From positions 751,501 through 815,500 of the forward strand of contig OX327703.1 of the NCBI GenBank assembly GCA_946807835.1: 64,000 nucleotides of DNA, written 5' to 3'. Numbering within the stretch: the first letter of the stretch is position 1; every line of letters begins with the position of its first letter. The translations under genes were made by a program, and so were the position numbers. Positions 53,875-64,000 of this stretch are shown here, piece by piece. A model generated the notes under the pieces. That model was not told the DNA's origin. It worked only from the letters and a program-made list of their open reading frames with translations, and searched no databases. This DNA is from Ailanthus altissimus. Taxonomy: Eukaryota > Streptophyta > Magnoliopsida > Sapindales > Simaroubaceae.

Positions 53875-55256
53875 ATGGAGAGATTCTGCTTTTCTTTCTG
53901 CTTGCTGCTTCTGTTGTTTATGTTTGATTCCAGTTTTGATGTTGCTGATGCTACGGGTTCATTGAAGAGTGAGAAGCTTTGCAGCCAGTGCTCCAAATGT
54001 GAGTCAAACAAATGCCCTGCAAGTGAAGCTTATCCCCACATGACAGGATTTGAAGATAGTCTCATTGCCGGCGCCTTGCAATCTGACTTTGTTGATGCTG
54101 ATGACAGGGGAGTTTACTCTGTTCCAAATATTAAAGGAGGTGAATCCAAGGAATATAATGCTTATTTTGGTTGGAAATCAACTTCTGGTTCTGCTTCTGG
54201 CTACCACAAGTAAGTACTGCAAAGTCAAAACTTGGTTAATAACATCCCCTTAAGCTGTAGCTATAGTAATAATTTTGACCCCAAAATTAATAAAATTCAG
54301 TCTTCAATTTCATTCAACCAATTATATTTCCCTGGTAATTAAGATATTTTAATCTTGTTTTACTGTTCCATGAAATTGATCAGGTACAATATCCCTTGTC
54401 ACACTTGTGAAATAAGCTGTTTGATTTGTGCCAAAAGTGGGCTGCACAGACTTCAATAAGTATACAAATTACGGGAAAGGAAAATTGCAATGCTGGTTTG
54501 ATATTATTTTGAAACAAAATACCTAGCATTTTTCGGATGAATAGAACAGAAAACAGGATTAGGAAAATGGGAGGAATAGGCACTATCCTTTCTCTTAAAT
54601 GGCAAAATGGAAAAAAAAGTTTCGTGAATCTCTTAGCATCAAATAAACTTAGCTCTGTTTGGAATTGTTCTGATTTTACTAATATTTAGGAGCTCAACGG
54701 CTCAAGTGTTTGGTAAACACTTGGCAATTTTGTTTTCAAAATTCAGTTGATTTTATTCTAAAGTTATAACAAAAAAATATAATCAGAATTATGTTCATTT
54801 TCACTTGACAGTTAGTGATTCCATTTTTAGCCGTGGCTTCAAAGCTAAAGCACTACAATTCCAGATAGAGCCTCTTAAAGATAGTAAACTAAAGCTGATT
54901 CTTTAATAAATTACAGGTTTAGCAACTATATGGACAAGTGCTCAGGTGGGCAAAGCTACCTCACTGTGGATAAAAATGGTAAGCTGAGCCTTCGATCATT
55001 GAGCTCATTGAAAAGCTTAGCTGAGGCTGACTGGAAATCCGTCAATCCGCCGGAGAAGCTAAACCATCGCGAATTTAGATTTTGGGTCTCTCAAAGTACA
55101 GGAAAATGCCTCACAGTATTTCCAGGAAAGAAGAAAAACAAAAGAGTTGTGGGTGTGGCTGAATGCAAGTTCGATGGCTCAAATGTTAACCAGCTTTTCG
55201 CATTTCGCTTCCATTACCACAAAGCCTTCTGTTGCTGCGGTGTTCACAACCATTAA
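53875..55256 (+). CDS. Secreted Cys-rich protein, beta-trefoil-like second half, function unknown
   Basis: Two exons, 53875-54209 and 54917-55256, joined by a GT-AG intron (CACAA|GTAAGT ... TTACAG|G) that restores Lys112; product 224 aa. Residues 1-27 are a clear signal peptide (hydrophobic LLLLLF core, likely cleavage after ADA), so the product enters the secretory pathway. The mature N-terminus has a cluster C36, C39, C42, C47, then GFEDSLIAGALQSDFVDADD. Exon 2 (CSGGQSYLTVDKNGKLSL ... STGKCLTVFPG ... GVAECKFDGSNVNQLFAF) looks like two repeats of a ricin-B/beta-trefoil-type fold, with hydrophobic residues and a Gln in place of QxW. It ends with three adjacent Cys (217-219). There is no catalytic domain. 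I do not recognise a named family; a carbohydrate-binding or other extracellular role is inference. Confidence 0.82.
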
Positions 55257-56336
55257 TTCCACAAAAACATAATTGAGAAGAGGGGTGAACCCCTCTCCCC
55301 CTCACCCCTTAAAGCGGGCAAGGCCTTAGTCTGTCGGAATTGTGGCCTAGGAGTAAGCTACGAGGGCAAATCAATGAATAAAAATTTCTATCAGATAGAT
55401 GAAAATCAATCCTCAGTTCATGACTGCAACAGTATATTGTACTTTAGCATTCAATTTATGGAAATAAAAAGCTTATATATATATATATATATATATTCCT
55501 TTTCTGATTTGCAAGAACTAAGCAATAGAAATACTGTTATGAATATTGCTTCCGTGGGCTAGTCAGACTAAGAGGCATACTTTCTTTTTTCTTTAATGAC
55601 AGATAAAGATTAAATTCAAGCCTTGTTGCAGGCATATAATTTTTCCAGGATTATGCCATCTTCTTCATGTATTAGTTTTTGCTTCCAAATTAAATTGGAG
55701 TAGGGATGGCAATTTGAATAAAGAATTGTAATACCAAAATTTGTATTTACAGTATGTCTAATATTGGCCTTCCCAACCGAAGATGTCAGAAGTGCTTTTA
55801 CCCTCTTGAAAGAAAAAAAAAAGGTTGTGAATCGTGAAAACAATACTCTGTTTTTAACAATTTGTATATGAAATCTTACAACTTTCGAAGTCAAGACATG
55901 CAATACATATAGTCAATACTGGCGTCCACATAAAAATCTTAAGATTATGTGATTGTCAAATTCTCAATCGTCGCAATCTTATCAACAAAATTATTTTAAT
56001 GGACAATTATTTATGTAAATTGTCGTAGCTCGGCTTATACTGGTAACAAAATTATTGCAGACTGTCTGTGGAGTCCACACGATGTTCAACTATTCTCTGG
56101 CTTTTGACGTCTTGCAGTGGGGTCAATTGATTGAGCCCACTTTCCATTTGCTAGCCTTCAATCCTGTTTAATCTCCGGTTTCTTCTTTCAACTAGTCAAC
56201 ATTTCGTAGCTAGGCTTATCACTTCAAGATCCAATTTCCAGCATCCAAAGAGTGAACCAGTTTCTCTTTGCTTGTTCTCAATACCCTTTTCATCTCTTGC
56301 CCTGATTCCTTTTCCTTCTCTTCGATAAGCGAAACC
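55257..56336. other. 3' flank and spacer before the broken resistance gene
   Basis: Probable 3' UTR of the secreted protein gene, a TA tract at about 55476-55496, then the former upstream region of the resistance gene (about 56150-56336; pyrimidine-rich leader). No other gene seen. Confidence 0.4.
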
Positions 56337-59209
56337 ATGGCTGTGGAAGAGCTCTTACTCTCTGCTTTCCTCAAGTGTTGTTTGACAGATTGGCTTCCCG
56401 TGAGTTATTCAACTTCGTCCGTCAACTTCAAGGCGGGTTTGATTCCGGGCTCGAAAGGTGGGAGAAGAAGTTGAAGATGGTTCAGGCAGTGACAGGGACG
56501 CGGAGGAGAACCAGCTGACGGACAAGTGTCATGCCTCCAACTCGAATGGGTTAAAAGAGTGATTCACTTAATCTAAATTTACCATGCAAAACTTATATCT
56601 ATTATTTAATAAATAATCAAAAAAATATATTTAATTATAATAATCTTCAAAATTAAAAATTTAAAAATAATTTTTTTAAAAATAAAATAACATTTTAATA
56701 AAACTCTATTCTTAAAAATTTTAACGACTTATAAAAAATCAAAGAACAGCAGACGTCTTATCAAATTTATTATCGCATAAAATTTTAATATTCTGATGAT
56801 TACAATAAACTATAGTTAATATAAAATTTAGTAAATAAATTAGTTTTTTATATAACAAAATAAATACATACACACATATATATATAATGCATGTGCATAA
56901 CGTGCTATAATCAAAGAAATCACTTTGAAAATTCAAAAATATATTATATCATATATTTCAAAATTCTTTTCAAATTTATGCTAGGAATCCCTTCACTTAA
57001 TTATCACTTAGTAGAACTTTCATAACTTACAAAATGAGTCCAACAAGTCACCTGACGACATACTATATGAAAGGAATAACGAAATGAGGCTTAGATTTCA
57101 CATACAAAGTACACTTATGTTCGAAAATAAGAGCCAAACCCTCACCTTGATCATTGGTAAGTCTTCTCACATGTACCAATACGTCGATACATAAATGTGA
57201 AGACTCATAAGTCCCGATGATACCTATAGGACTCATCTCAATATACAGTAGCATAAACAAATAGATCACATATACCAATTCTGAAAAAAAAGACCATACA
57301 TATATCCATCCCAAAGGAAAGATCATACATAACAGAAAGGCTCCACAAAATACAAAGGGTGCCTTCTAAGTAAAGATTAGGTTTAGGTATCCTAGAAAAA
57401 TAAAACTTATTTCATGGACAAACTTTCACTTCAGAACAAGCTTTCGTATTCAAATAAGGTCTTATGTATGTCTATACTTAATGCCAATACTTACATTACA
57501 ACAAAACAAATTCATACTTTATATCAAAATATATTTGGCACAAAACATAATCATAATTTGAAACATATACAAAACATTATATGCACAAACAATAATATGT
57601 TTATTGTGATTCCAATAAAAATTTAGAATACTTACTTTTTACCGGATTACGATAAAAACTCAAGCTCCTTAACCTAACATTAAAAATAAATTCTCTCATA
57701 AATACTATCACAAAACTAAAAGTTTATAATAACTTGTTAAGCCCTTTATTTTTCTCATCAAATTAACCCATCAAATTAGTCTCTCTAACTTGCTAAAACT
57801 AACTGTTTAATATTTTTTAAATTTTCTTAGGGCTTAAACAACATCCAATGAATTTAGAATATCTTAGTTCTAGTATAATAATAAAACTTATATAAAAAAT
57901 TTAAGACATTAAATCTTTATAACCATATTTTATCTAATTTTTAAAACTAGAACAAAAATATGTCAGAAGCCGATCTTTCACTGAATAGTTCTTAACCTTC
58001 GATTTTTAATTAATAATTCACTTATCAAAATCTCTTGAAATTTGACAGGATTATTATAGACATATAGAAGGTTCATCAAAAACATATTTGTGTCTTAAAG
58101 CAACCCAAATGTTTTTATGTGAATTTCGTTTTAGAGGCTTCTGATTCTGTTATTCAGAATTTTATACTGATACTTATCTACTTCAAAATTCATAACAATT
58201 AGAATACAAAGAATATGACTATAAAATTTTAATATGTTATATTATACATATAAAGAAATTATTATACCAAATTTAATAATTTTTGGAGGTGTTTTTGGTT
58301 ATTCAAATAATTCCCATTGTTTAATCATACTGCAAAGATTGACAGATTTCAGAAACCTAAGGTTAGAATCAAAAAATTACTAAAAATTCAATTCATGGTA
58401 TTTTTGAATGAATAAAATTTCTATATAATCCTCTAGATGTATATTTTAATCCAGCATAAGAATCTTGGCACAACTCATAACAAAAGACGTAACCTAACTT
58501 TTGAATTATAATACTGTTATGAACAAAACCTACAAAACTTTATTGATTCTTATCTTATACTATGTATTGACTTCTTTTAGTCAATGACTCTCCAAATTCA
58601 AGCCTAATAACCCTAGAACATCCAATTTAGAATTTAATCCCTTATTTGTCTTAATACTTTTCATAAAATTGCTCTAAATTGATGGATAGCATGAAAAATA
58701 ATTTTAATGATTGAAAAGTTACCTCATTGATCTCCAAATTTTCCTTAAAAATCTCTTAACTCCTTTTCAAAGCTTCTAGAGTTGTCTTCTTTAGAGAAAA
58801 ATGTGTATTATATGATTAAGGGCTTCTAAACTAACTTATTTATAGTGTAAGATTTTTCTTAAGGCATAAAAGAATCCTAACCCAAGTCACATTCTTATAT
58901 AAAACTTGGAGAATCCTAATAGAACTTGGAAATTATAATTCCCAGTCATATAACTCAAAACATTAGCTTAAATAAATAAATAAATAACTGAATATCCCAA
59001 ATATATACCTTAAAATTTTGAGTTGTTACAACGAAGCTGTGAAGTTGGGGTTGGACGAACTCCAAGACTTGGCCTACGACGTGGAGGACATTCTGGATGA
59101 GTTTGCAACTGACGCTTTAGAGTTCCAGTTGATGGAAAATCCTGACCAAGCTAGCACCAATAAACTTCAGACCATAGTCCCTGTTTGTTTTCGTTGTTTT
59201 AATCCAAGT
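56337..59209 (+). pseudogene. CC-NBS-LRR (CNL) resistance gene, N-terminal fragment, disrupted
   Basis: The ATG at 56337 opens MAVEELLLSAFLK, the standard start of the Rx-type coiled-coil domain of RPP13-like/CNL receptors. A missing base after the AAG codon at about 56373-56375 shifts frame; the next frame carries the family's FDRLASRELFNF and WEKKLKMVQAV segments. A second missing base near 56495 precedes DAEENQLTDK, which ends at 56526. A 2.5-kb solo LTR follows. The same domain resumes at 59031 with LDELQDLAYDVEDILDEFAT (the EDVID-type motif) and stops at 59209, where another LTR element begins. The P-loop, NB-ARC and LRR parts are not in the window. It cannot make a working receptor. Confidence 0.88.
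56527..59030 (-). mobile_element. 2.5-kb solo LTR in the resistance gene
   Basis: TGTCATGCCTCC ... GAGTTGTTACA with target duplications acaag (56522-56526) and acgaa (59031-59035), which differ by transitions. The reverse complement begins TGTAACAACTC and ends GGCATGACA, an end pair common in plant Ty3/gypsy LTRs, so I give minus orientation. No internal domain. The coding frame of the host gene is continuous across the site when it is removed. Confidence 0.8.
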
Positions 59210-60159
59210 TATTAAAAATTAGTGATTCAACAATTTTGTTTGGGTAAGAATTGTGAAGAATACCAAGAGGAGAGTCATTGTGAAGTTAAGTACGCATTGA
59301 GTGTACAAAGGAGGAGCAAAACAGAAAGGCAAAAGAATGGGTATTGTTAATAAGGCCACACTATTCACGGTAAGCACTGTATATGCTACTGTTCACGGCG
59401 GGTACTGTTTACACGACAACTTAGGGGTATTTTATGTTTTTGCTCAATTGACTTCTTTAAGTGAAATTAAAACTCCTACAAGTAAGGACTCTTATTTTAA
59501 CTAGGTTTAGGGTTTCTAAGAATATTTTATTCATTATATAAACCCTTCTAAACATAAGAGAAAACACAAGCATCTAAAGTTTCAAGATGTAAACCATAAG
59601 AGAGAATAGATGAGCTAGGTAGGCACTAAGTGCATAGTGCACTAGGGTGTAACCTTTTGAGAGTGTTTTCTTTTGGTTTTTGTGTGAATAAAAGAAATAC
59701 CATAGATTCTTTTGACTTAGATGCTTGGGCTATTCTTGTATTCTTTTTAGAAATCTCTTATGAGGAGATACTAGGAGGTCTTGGGGAAGTTATAGTGATC
59801 AATGATAGATACTTAGGGATCTCTATAAGAGATATTAGGGTAGTTTATGGGAGATACTTTTTATATTATGGGATCATTGATGATGTAAGAAGATACTTAG
59901 TGATCTATATCAATAATAAAAAGTTGGATCATGGATCCTCTGTGGACGTAGACAATTTTGAGCCGAACCATGTATATCTTGTATCTTGTTGATTGGTTAA
60001 TTTTTGTTATATTTATTAGTGTGTTGATTGTATGTGTTCTTACTTATGGTGTGAGTTATATCTTTCGCTGTAAATAGAATCATAACGGGTATCAAGGCTG
60101 TGTCTTAGTTGATGCTATATGGGTGTCAAACTGAAGTGCATAGCTTGATATTCACAACA
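59210..60159 (+). repeat. 5' LTR, family L
   Basis: 950 bp, TATTAAAAATTAGTG to TTCACAACA. It matches the solo LTR at 52222-53155 and the start of the 3' LTR at 62703. It holds repeated TACTGTTCAC/TACTGTTTAC motifs at about 59365-59415. Confidence 0.85.
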
Positions 60160-60162
60160 AAC

Positions 60163-60174
60163 TGGTATCAGAGC
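60163..60174 (+). other. Primer binding site (initiator Met tRNA)
   Basis: TGGTATCAGAGC, three bases after the LTR end, is the standard plant LTR-retrotransposon primer site complementary to the tRNA-iMet 3' end. Confidence 0.9.
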
Positions 60175-61228
60175 ATGAGTTAAAGTTTAGATTGCAGAGT
60201 ATAGGTAGTAGAGCCAGATTGCAGAGCATAGGTGGCAGAGCAAAAGATGACAACTATAGGGACTCAAAAATATAAGGGAACAATAACAGAGAAGATAGTT
60301 ATCTGAAAGATGAAAAGATGATGGCCTTACTAGGGAGTTTTTGGAGGGTAAAGATTACTCTTAAAGAAGACTACTAAGAAGATAACGTTATCTAGATCAT
60401 AGTTAGAAGAATCATTTTGATTGGACATAAAATAAAGATGGCAAAAGGAGAACAATCAAGATTGAAGGGCAGATTTAAAAGGTGTTTAAGGCACTTGAAG
60501 GGATAGTCTTGAGAGAAAGACAAAGATAGAAGAAAATTGGATTTGTAAGTCTGTTGGATGACTAGACAAAGACCTTGATCATATGAGAGCTTTTGGAGGA
60601 ACAAATGTTTGATAGATGAACTATTTTGGGATCTAGGGTAGTGTTTTTATATGAGTCATAGAGAATTATTATTTACCAATTGTATAAATATGACTTATGG
60701 TAAGTCATAGGGGATTGGAAGAATAAGATTGAGATTACATAATGAAAAAGACAAGGGAGTGACTATGTATAAGATTTTATTCCTCATCTTATGAAGACTT
60801 AGTGGACTTAGGACTGCAAGATCGGAATAGAGAGATTTATAGAAGAAAGAAAGAAAGGAATACTAAATGGAAAGCAAAACGATCGAGGAGTGATAAGCAT
60901 AGAAATAGGCTATGTGCTTAAAGAAAAGTGATTGAATAGATTAACATAGGGTTATTGATTTGAAACAAACTATAAAAGTAGCTTTTGAATTATATCACAT
61001 TGTGGCAACGATCGAAAGAGAATGTGTGAAAAAAGTAGTAATGGTGAGAATATGTTTTCACCATTATGGGATTGTGGTCATGGTGTCTTCGGGACATAGA
61101 AGATTGTAACATTGGACTACTTTAGACATCAGTATTCCGGAATCTTTGGAGACCGTAGTCGCAAGAGCTTTAGATAAGTCTGGGACTTGACTCAGAGACA
61201 ATGCTAGTGAACATTGGTCAAGGAGGGG

Positions 61229-62648
61229 TGATAAGGGTTAATTAAATATAATATTTCTATCTTCTAAAATTAAATTTGTTCGTAGAAATTAAGGTTATTT
61301 GGCTTTTGATATATTTTATTATTATTTTTTTAGGTTTGGAGCCAATGTAGTAAATAGGAATGCTAATGAAAATAAGCCAAAAAAAAATCAAATTGCTACC
61401 CGCTACATTAAATTGCTACCGTAACAAGCTACAGTGATTTACTATATTGATTTGCTACAGTACCTAGCACTGCACCGCCCAGAAATGAGCGCTGCGGCTC
61501 TTAAAATAGTGTCTACATACTGTAGCGCCTAGAATTCAGTGTCGAGGCATGGGAACAGTAGCTAGGAATAGTAACTAGTGAACAGTATTTGTGCTACAGT
61601 ACTTGTGAACAATAATCATACTTTGATTTATATTTAATGTTTAACCAAAATTTAAAGACATAAACTTATAAATAGAAGGCCAATAACCCTAATTAAGTGA
61701 GGAGAACAGAAAAAAGAAAAGAGACAAAAACTTAGAGAAAGAATTCAAAACACAAAATCAAAGATCAAAATCAAAGATTGAAGAACCAAGATCAAGATTC
61801 AAGTGTCAAGTTAAGATTGAATGAGAAACACATCAATGAGTTACTTTGATTAGTTTTTCTACTATTTATTTATCATTATGTTCTTGTTGATATTTATAAA
61901 TTAGTGAGATACTTCTGATTTTGTGATGAGCTAAATTGTTAATCTAGAGTTAGACTATATGAATCTAGTATGGATTTCGATTGTGTTAATTTCTAGTTTA
62001 TAAACTTGATATATTGAATTGATTCATTCTATTTTGTATTTAATGCTTTCATTATACCTGATCAATATTTTGAATGATTAAGAAACCATGATGAACTTGA
62101 CAAATAGATTCTTGTGTTTAGCCTAGGACAGTTTAATGTATAATTATAGGCTAACAATTATGAGTTCTATCTAGGATAGATATATATCTAGGTGATATGT
62201 ATGATATAATTTAGAATTGATCTTAATAAATTATATTCTGATTTAATTACCATAGACATATAGGTGATTGTTAGAATGCGTAATATAGTCACTCGACCAT
62301 TAACAAAGGCTTGTGATAAGATTAATGTCTAAACCAATAATTGGTATTAAGAGATTAACTAAGAGGTTAATAAATTCAATGAAATACTAGGGTACGAGTC
62401 AAAATCCTAAATTATCTTTATTTGTGAATTTTACTATTTGCTTTTGTTTAGTTTAATTAATAGAATTAGATTAGTTAATTAAATTACAAATTGTGATTTT
62501 CTAAATAAAAGTTAAATATGTACAATTTTAGTACTTGATTTATAGAATTAGATTGCATAGTCCTTGTGGGATTGATACTTGGACTTTAAATTCTATATAA
62601 CTTGATACGATAGCGTGCGCTTACACTTAGTTACTATAGCATCAATCA
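61229..62648. mobile_element. 1.4-kb solo LTR nested in the family L element
   Basis: TGATAAGGGTTAATT ... GCATCAATCA with perfect 5-bp duplications agggg (61224-61228 and 62649-62653). It contains CG-rich GAGCGCTGCGGCTC and TGTAGCGCC motifs and several GCTACAGT/ACAGTA motifs (61430-61610). No coding sequence. Confidence 0.85.
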
Positions 62649-62702
62649 AGGGGTGATGATGATTAACTTCGTGGAGAGAGATTTTGAATCAAGAAGGGAA
62701 TT

Positions 62703-62878
62703 TTTTAAAAATTGGTGATTCAACAATCTTGTATGGGCAAAAATTGTGAAGAATACCAAGAGGAGAGTCATTATGAAGTAAAGTACACATTGGGTGTACA
62801 AGAGAGAAGCAAAATGAAAAGCCCAAAGAATGGGTACTATTCATAGGGCAATACTATTCACGATGAGCACTATTATGT
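62703..62878 (+). repeat. 3' LTR of family L, truncated by an insertion
   Basis: Matches the first ~175 bp of the 5' LTR (TGGTGATTCAACAATC, AATACCAAGAGGAGAGTCAT, GTACAAGAGAG) and then diverges near GCACTATTATGTGATGCGGC. A purine-rich stretch (AGAAGGGAA) precedes it. Confidence 0.75.
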
Positions 62879-64000
62879 GATGCGGCGCTGACACTGTTCA
62901 ACAGTACTCTGTATAGTACTTTGGAACAGTATTTTGAACATTTTTTCTAAAGTACTTTGGAACAGTATTTTTAAACAGTGTTTTAAAATTAAATATGCAA
63001 GTAGAGGTTTATAAGAAGCAGTGATAAGAGTTATCGATTTATATTATAAACTAGGGTTTATGAGATGCAGTGATAAATGTTATTAGTCTGCATTATAATT
63101 TGAAATAATTTTATCTGTATTGGTAAATACAATGAGAGCTCTACTGGTGGGGTTTGGTTGTATTTGCGCAGAAATAAATGACTGATTGAGAATCACCACC
63201 TTATGAAGTGAGACCCAGTTTAAAAAATCTCTTTAAATTAGATTGATTTTTATTTCATTATGAGATAATGTTATACATGATCCGTCTTGTCAATACGGTG
63301 TTAGACAAGTCATATCGATCTTTTTCCAATATCGCGATAGTGTGAGAGACTTGGTCAATTGGACTTAGACTATGCCGATTAAATATGAGATGAAACAAAT
63401 ATATGCAAAAGTATTGCCCTAGATCGTTACAGTGTGTAGATAAAGAGTATTTAGGACCAGAAGTAAGAGTTGCATGAGATGTAATTGACAAGAGTTGTCT
63501 ACCTTTTGGGTTTACAAAGGCCAAGATCACTACAGTGTCCAGCTAGAGTAGAATGCCAATGGGGCCACTTTTTACTATATAGTTTAAAGGAGTTTAAACT
63601 GTCATTATCCTGTTTGAGAGATTATAGGGATTATGTAAAGCAGTGGGATGACATCTTTAGATTAAAAATGTATAACTATTATATCAATGATCTAAAGCGT
63701 TATTATTAACGATTAAAAATATTTCACTACATATCTTATAATTCTTCTTATAGAGATAAGATACTTATCTTATGAAGATAAGATAAATATGAGCAATCTG
63801 TTAGTATACTTCATTAATGCACATTAACTATAAGGTACTGAGAAATATTAAGGACTTACTTATGAATCTAAAAGTAGTTTTAAATTCAGAATCACTTGGA
63901 TATATTTGATATATTTAATCCACAGTTAGAGAATAGTTACAATGGAAAGTGTTTCCACTATGATAAGGTTTCAATAGTAAGTGTTACTGTTCAAGATACC
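62879..64000. other. Start of another insertion, cut by the window end
   Basis: Sequence unrelated to the LTR it interrupts: short repeats TAGTACTTTGGAACAGTATTTT (twice, 62917-62970), GAAGCAGTGATAAGAG/GATGCAGTGATAAATG, and an AAGATAAGATAC-rich part near 63755. No protein family is recognisable. Probably another LTR element. Confidence 0.45.

Larger units (their letters stand above)
59210..62878 (+). mobile_element. Non-autonomous LTR retrotransposon, family L (LARD/TR-GAG-like)
   Basis: 5' LTR 59210-60159, primer site TGGTATCAGAGC at 60163-60174 (initiator Met tRNA), a short internal region (60160-61228 and 62649-62702) and a 3' LTR starting at 62703. Upstream duplication candidate caagt (59205-59209). 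The interior starts with a gag-like ATG at about 60247 but is full of stops, and no protease, integrase or RT motifs are present. A solo LTR sits inside (61229-62648). The 3' LTR is broken near 62878, so the far end is not in the window. Confidence 0.82.

Noticed and set aside
54050..54253. Plus-strand frame overlapping exon 1 of the secreted protein
   Set aside because: Alternative-frame shadow of the real exon.
57063..57626. Frames of 87 and 70 aa
   Set aside because: Inside the 2.5-kb solo LTR in the resistance gene; no coding features.

Overview
The window is nuclear DNA of a flowering plant, most likely a eudicot. It is AT-rich, its genes carry GT-AG introns, and it holds plant-only gene families, a conserved plant microRNA and many nested LTR retrotransposons, MITEs and SINEs. 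I cannot name the species. LARP6 and ITPK4 lie side by side on the same strand, which from memory matches Arabidopsis At2g43970-At2g43980.

Layout. 1-18156 is gene space read on the minus strand: the 5' part of a LARP6-type La-related protein (four exons, running off the left edge), a complete 12-exon ITPK4-like inositol phosphate kinase (6200-12059, 511 aa) and a complete 9-exon uridine nucleosidase (14645-18156, 322 aa). MITEs, a TRIM and a SINE sit in the introns and gaps. 19574-33778 is one decayed Ty1/copia element with 5-bp target duplications. Three reverse-oriented solo LTRs of one family (one inside another) and a fourth insertion in its 3' LTR interrupt it.

33779-55260 is lower-density gene space, mostly plus strand. 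It has an intronless 672-aa plant protein with a KEN motif, a 123-aa plant-specific protein with a possible alternative last exon 0.9 kb away, a MIR827 gene on the minus strand, and a two-exon 224-aa secreted Cys-rich protein whose second half looks beta-trefoil-like. 56337-64000 is a CC-NBS-LRR resistance-gene start, broken by two 1-bp deletions, a 2.5-kb solo LTR and a non-autonomous LTR element. That element holds another solo LTR, and its 3' LTR is broken again before the window ends.

The genes do not form an operon-like system. The one functional theme is phosphate: MIR827 is a classic phosphate-starvation microRNA, here with three PHR1-type P1BS sites around it, and ITPK4 acts in inositol phosphate metabolism. 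Their proximity may be chance. I found no convincing new multi-gene system. The least described items are the possible alternative exon, the poly-His mini-ORF in pri-miR827, the 672-aa and 224-aa proteins of unknown function, and the repeat architectures.
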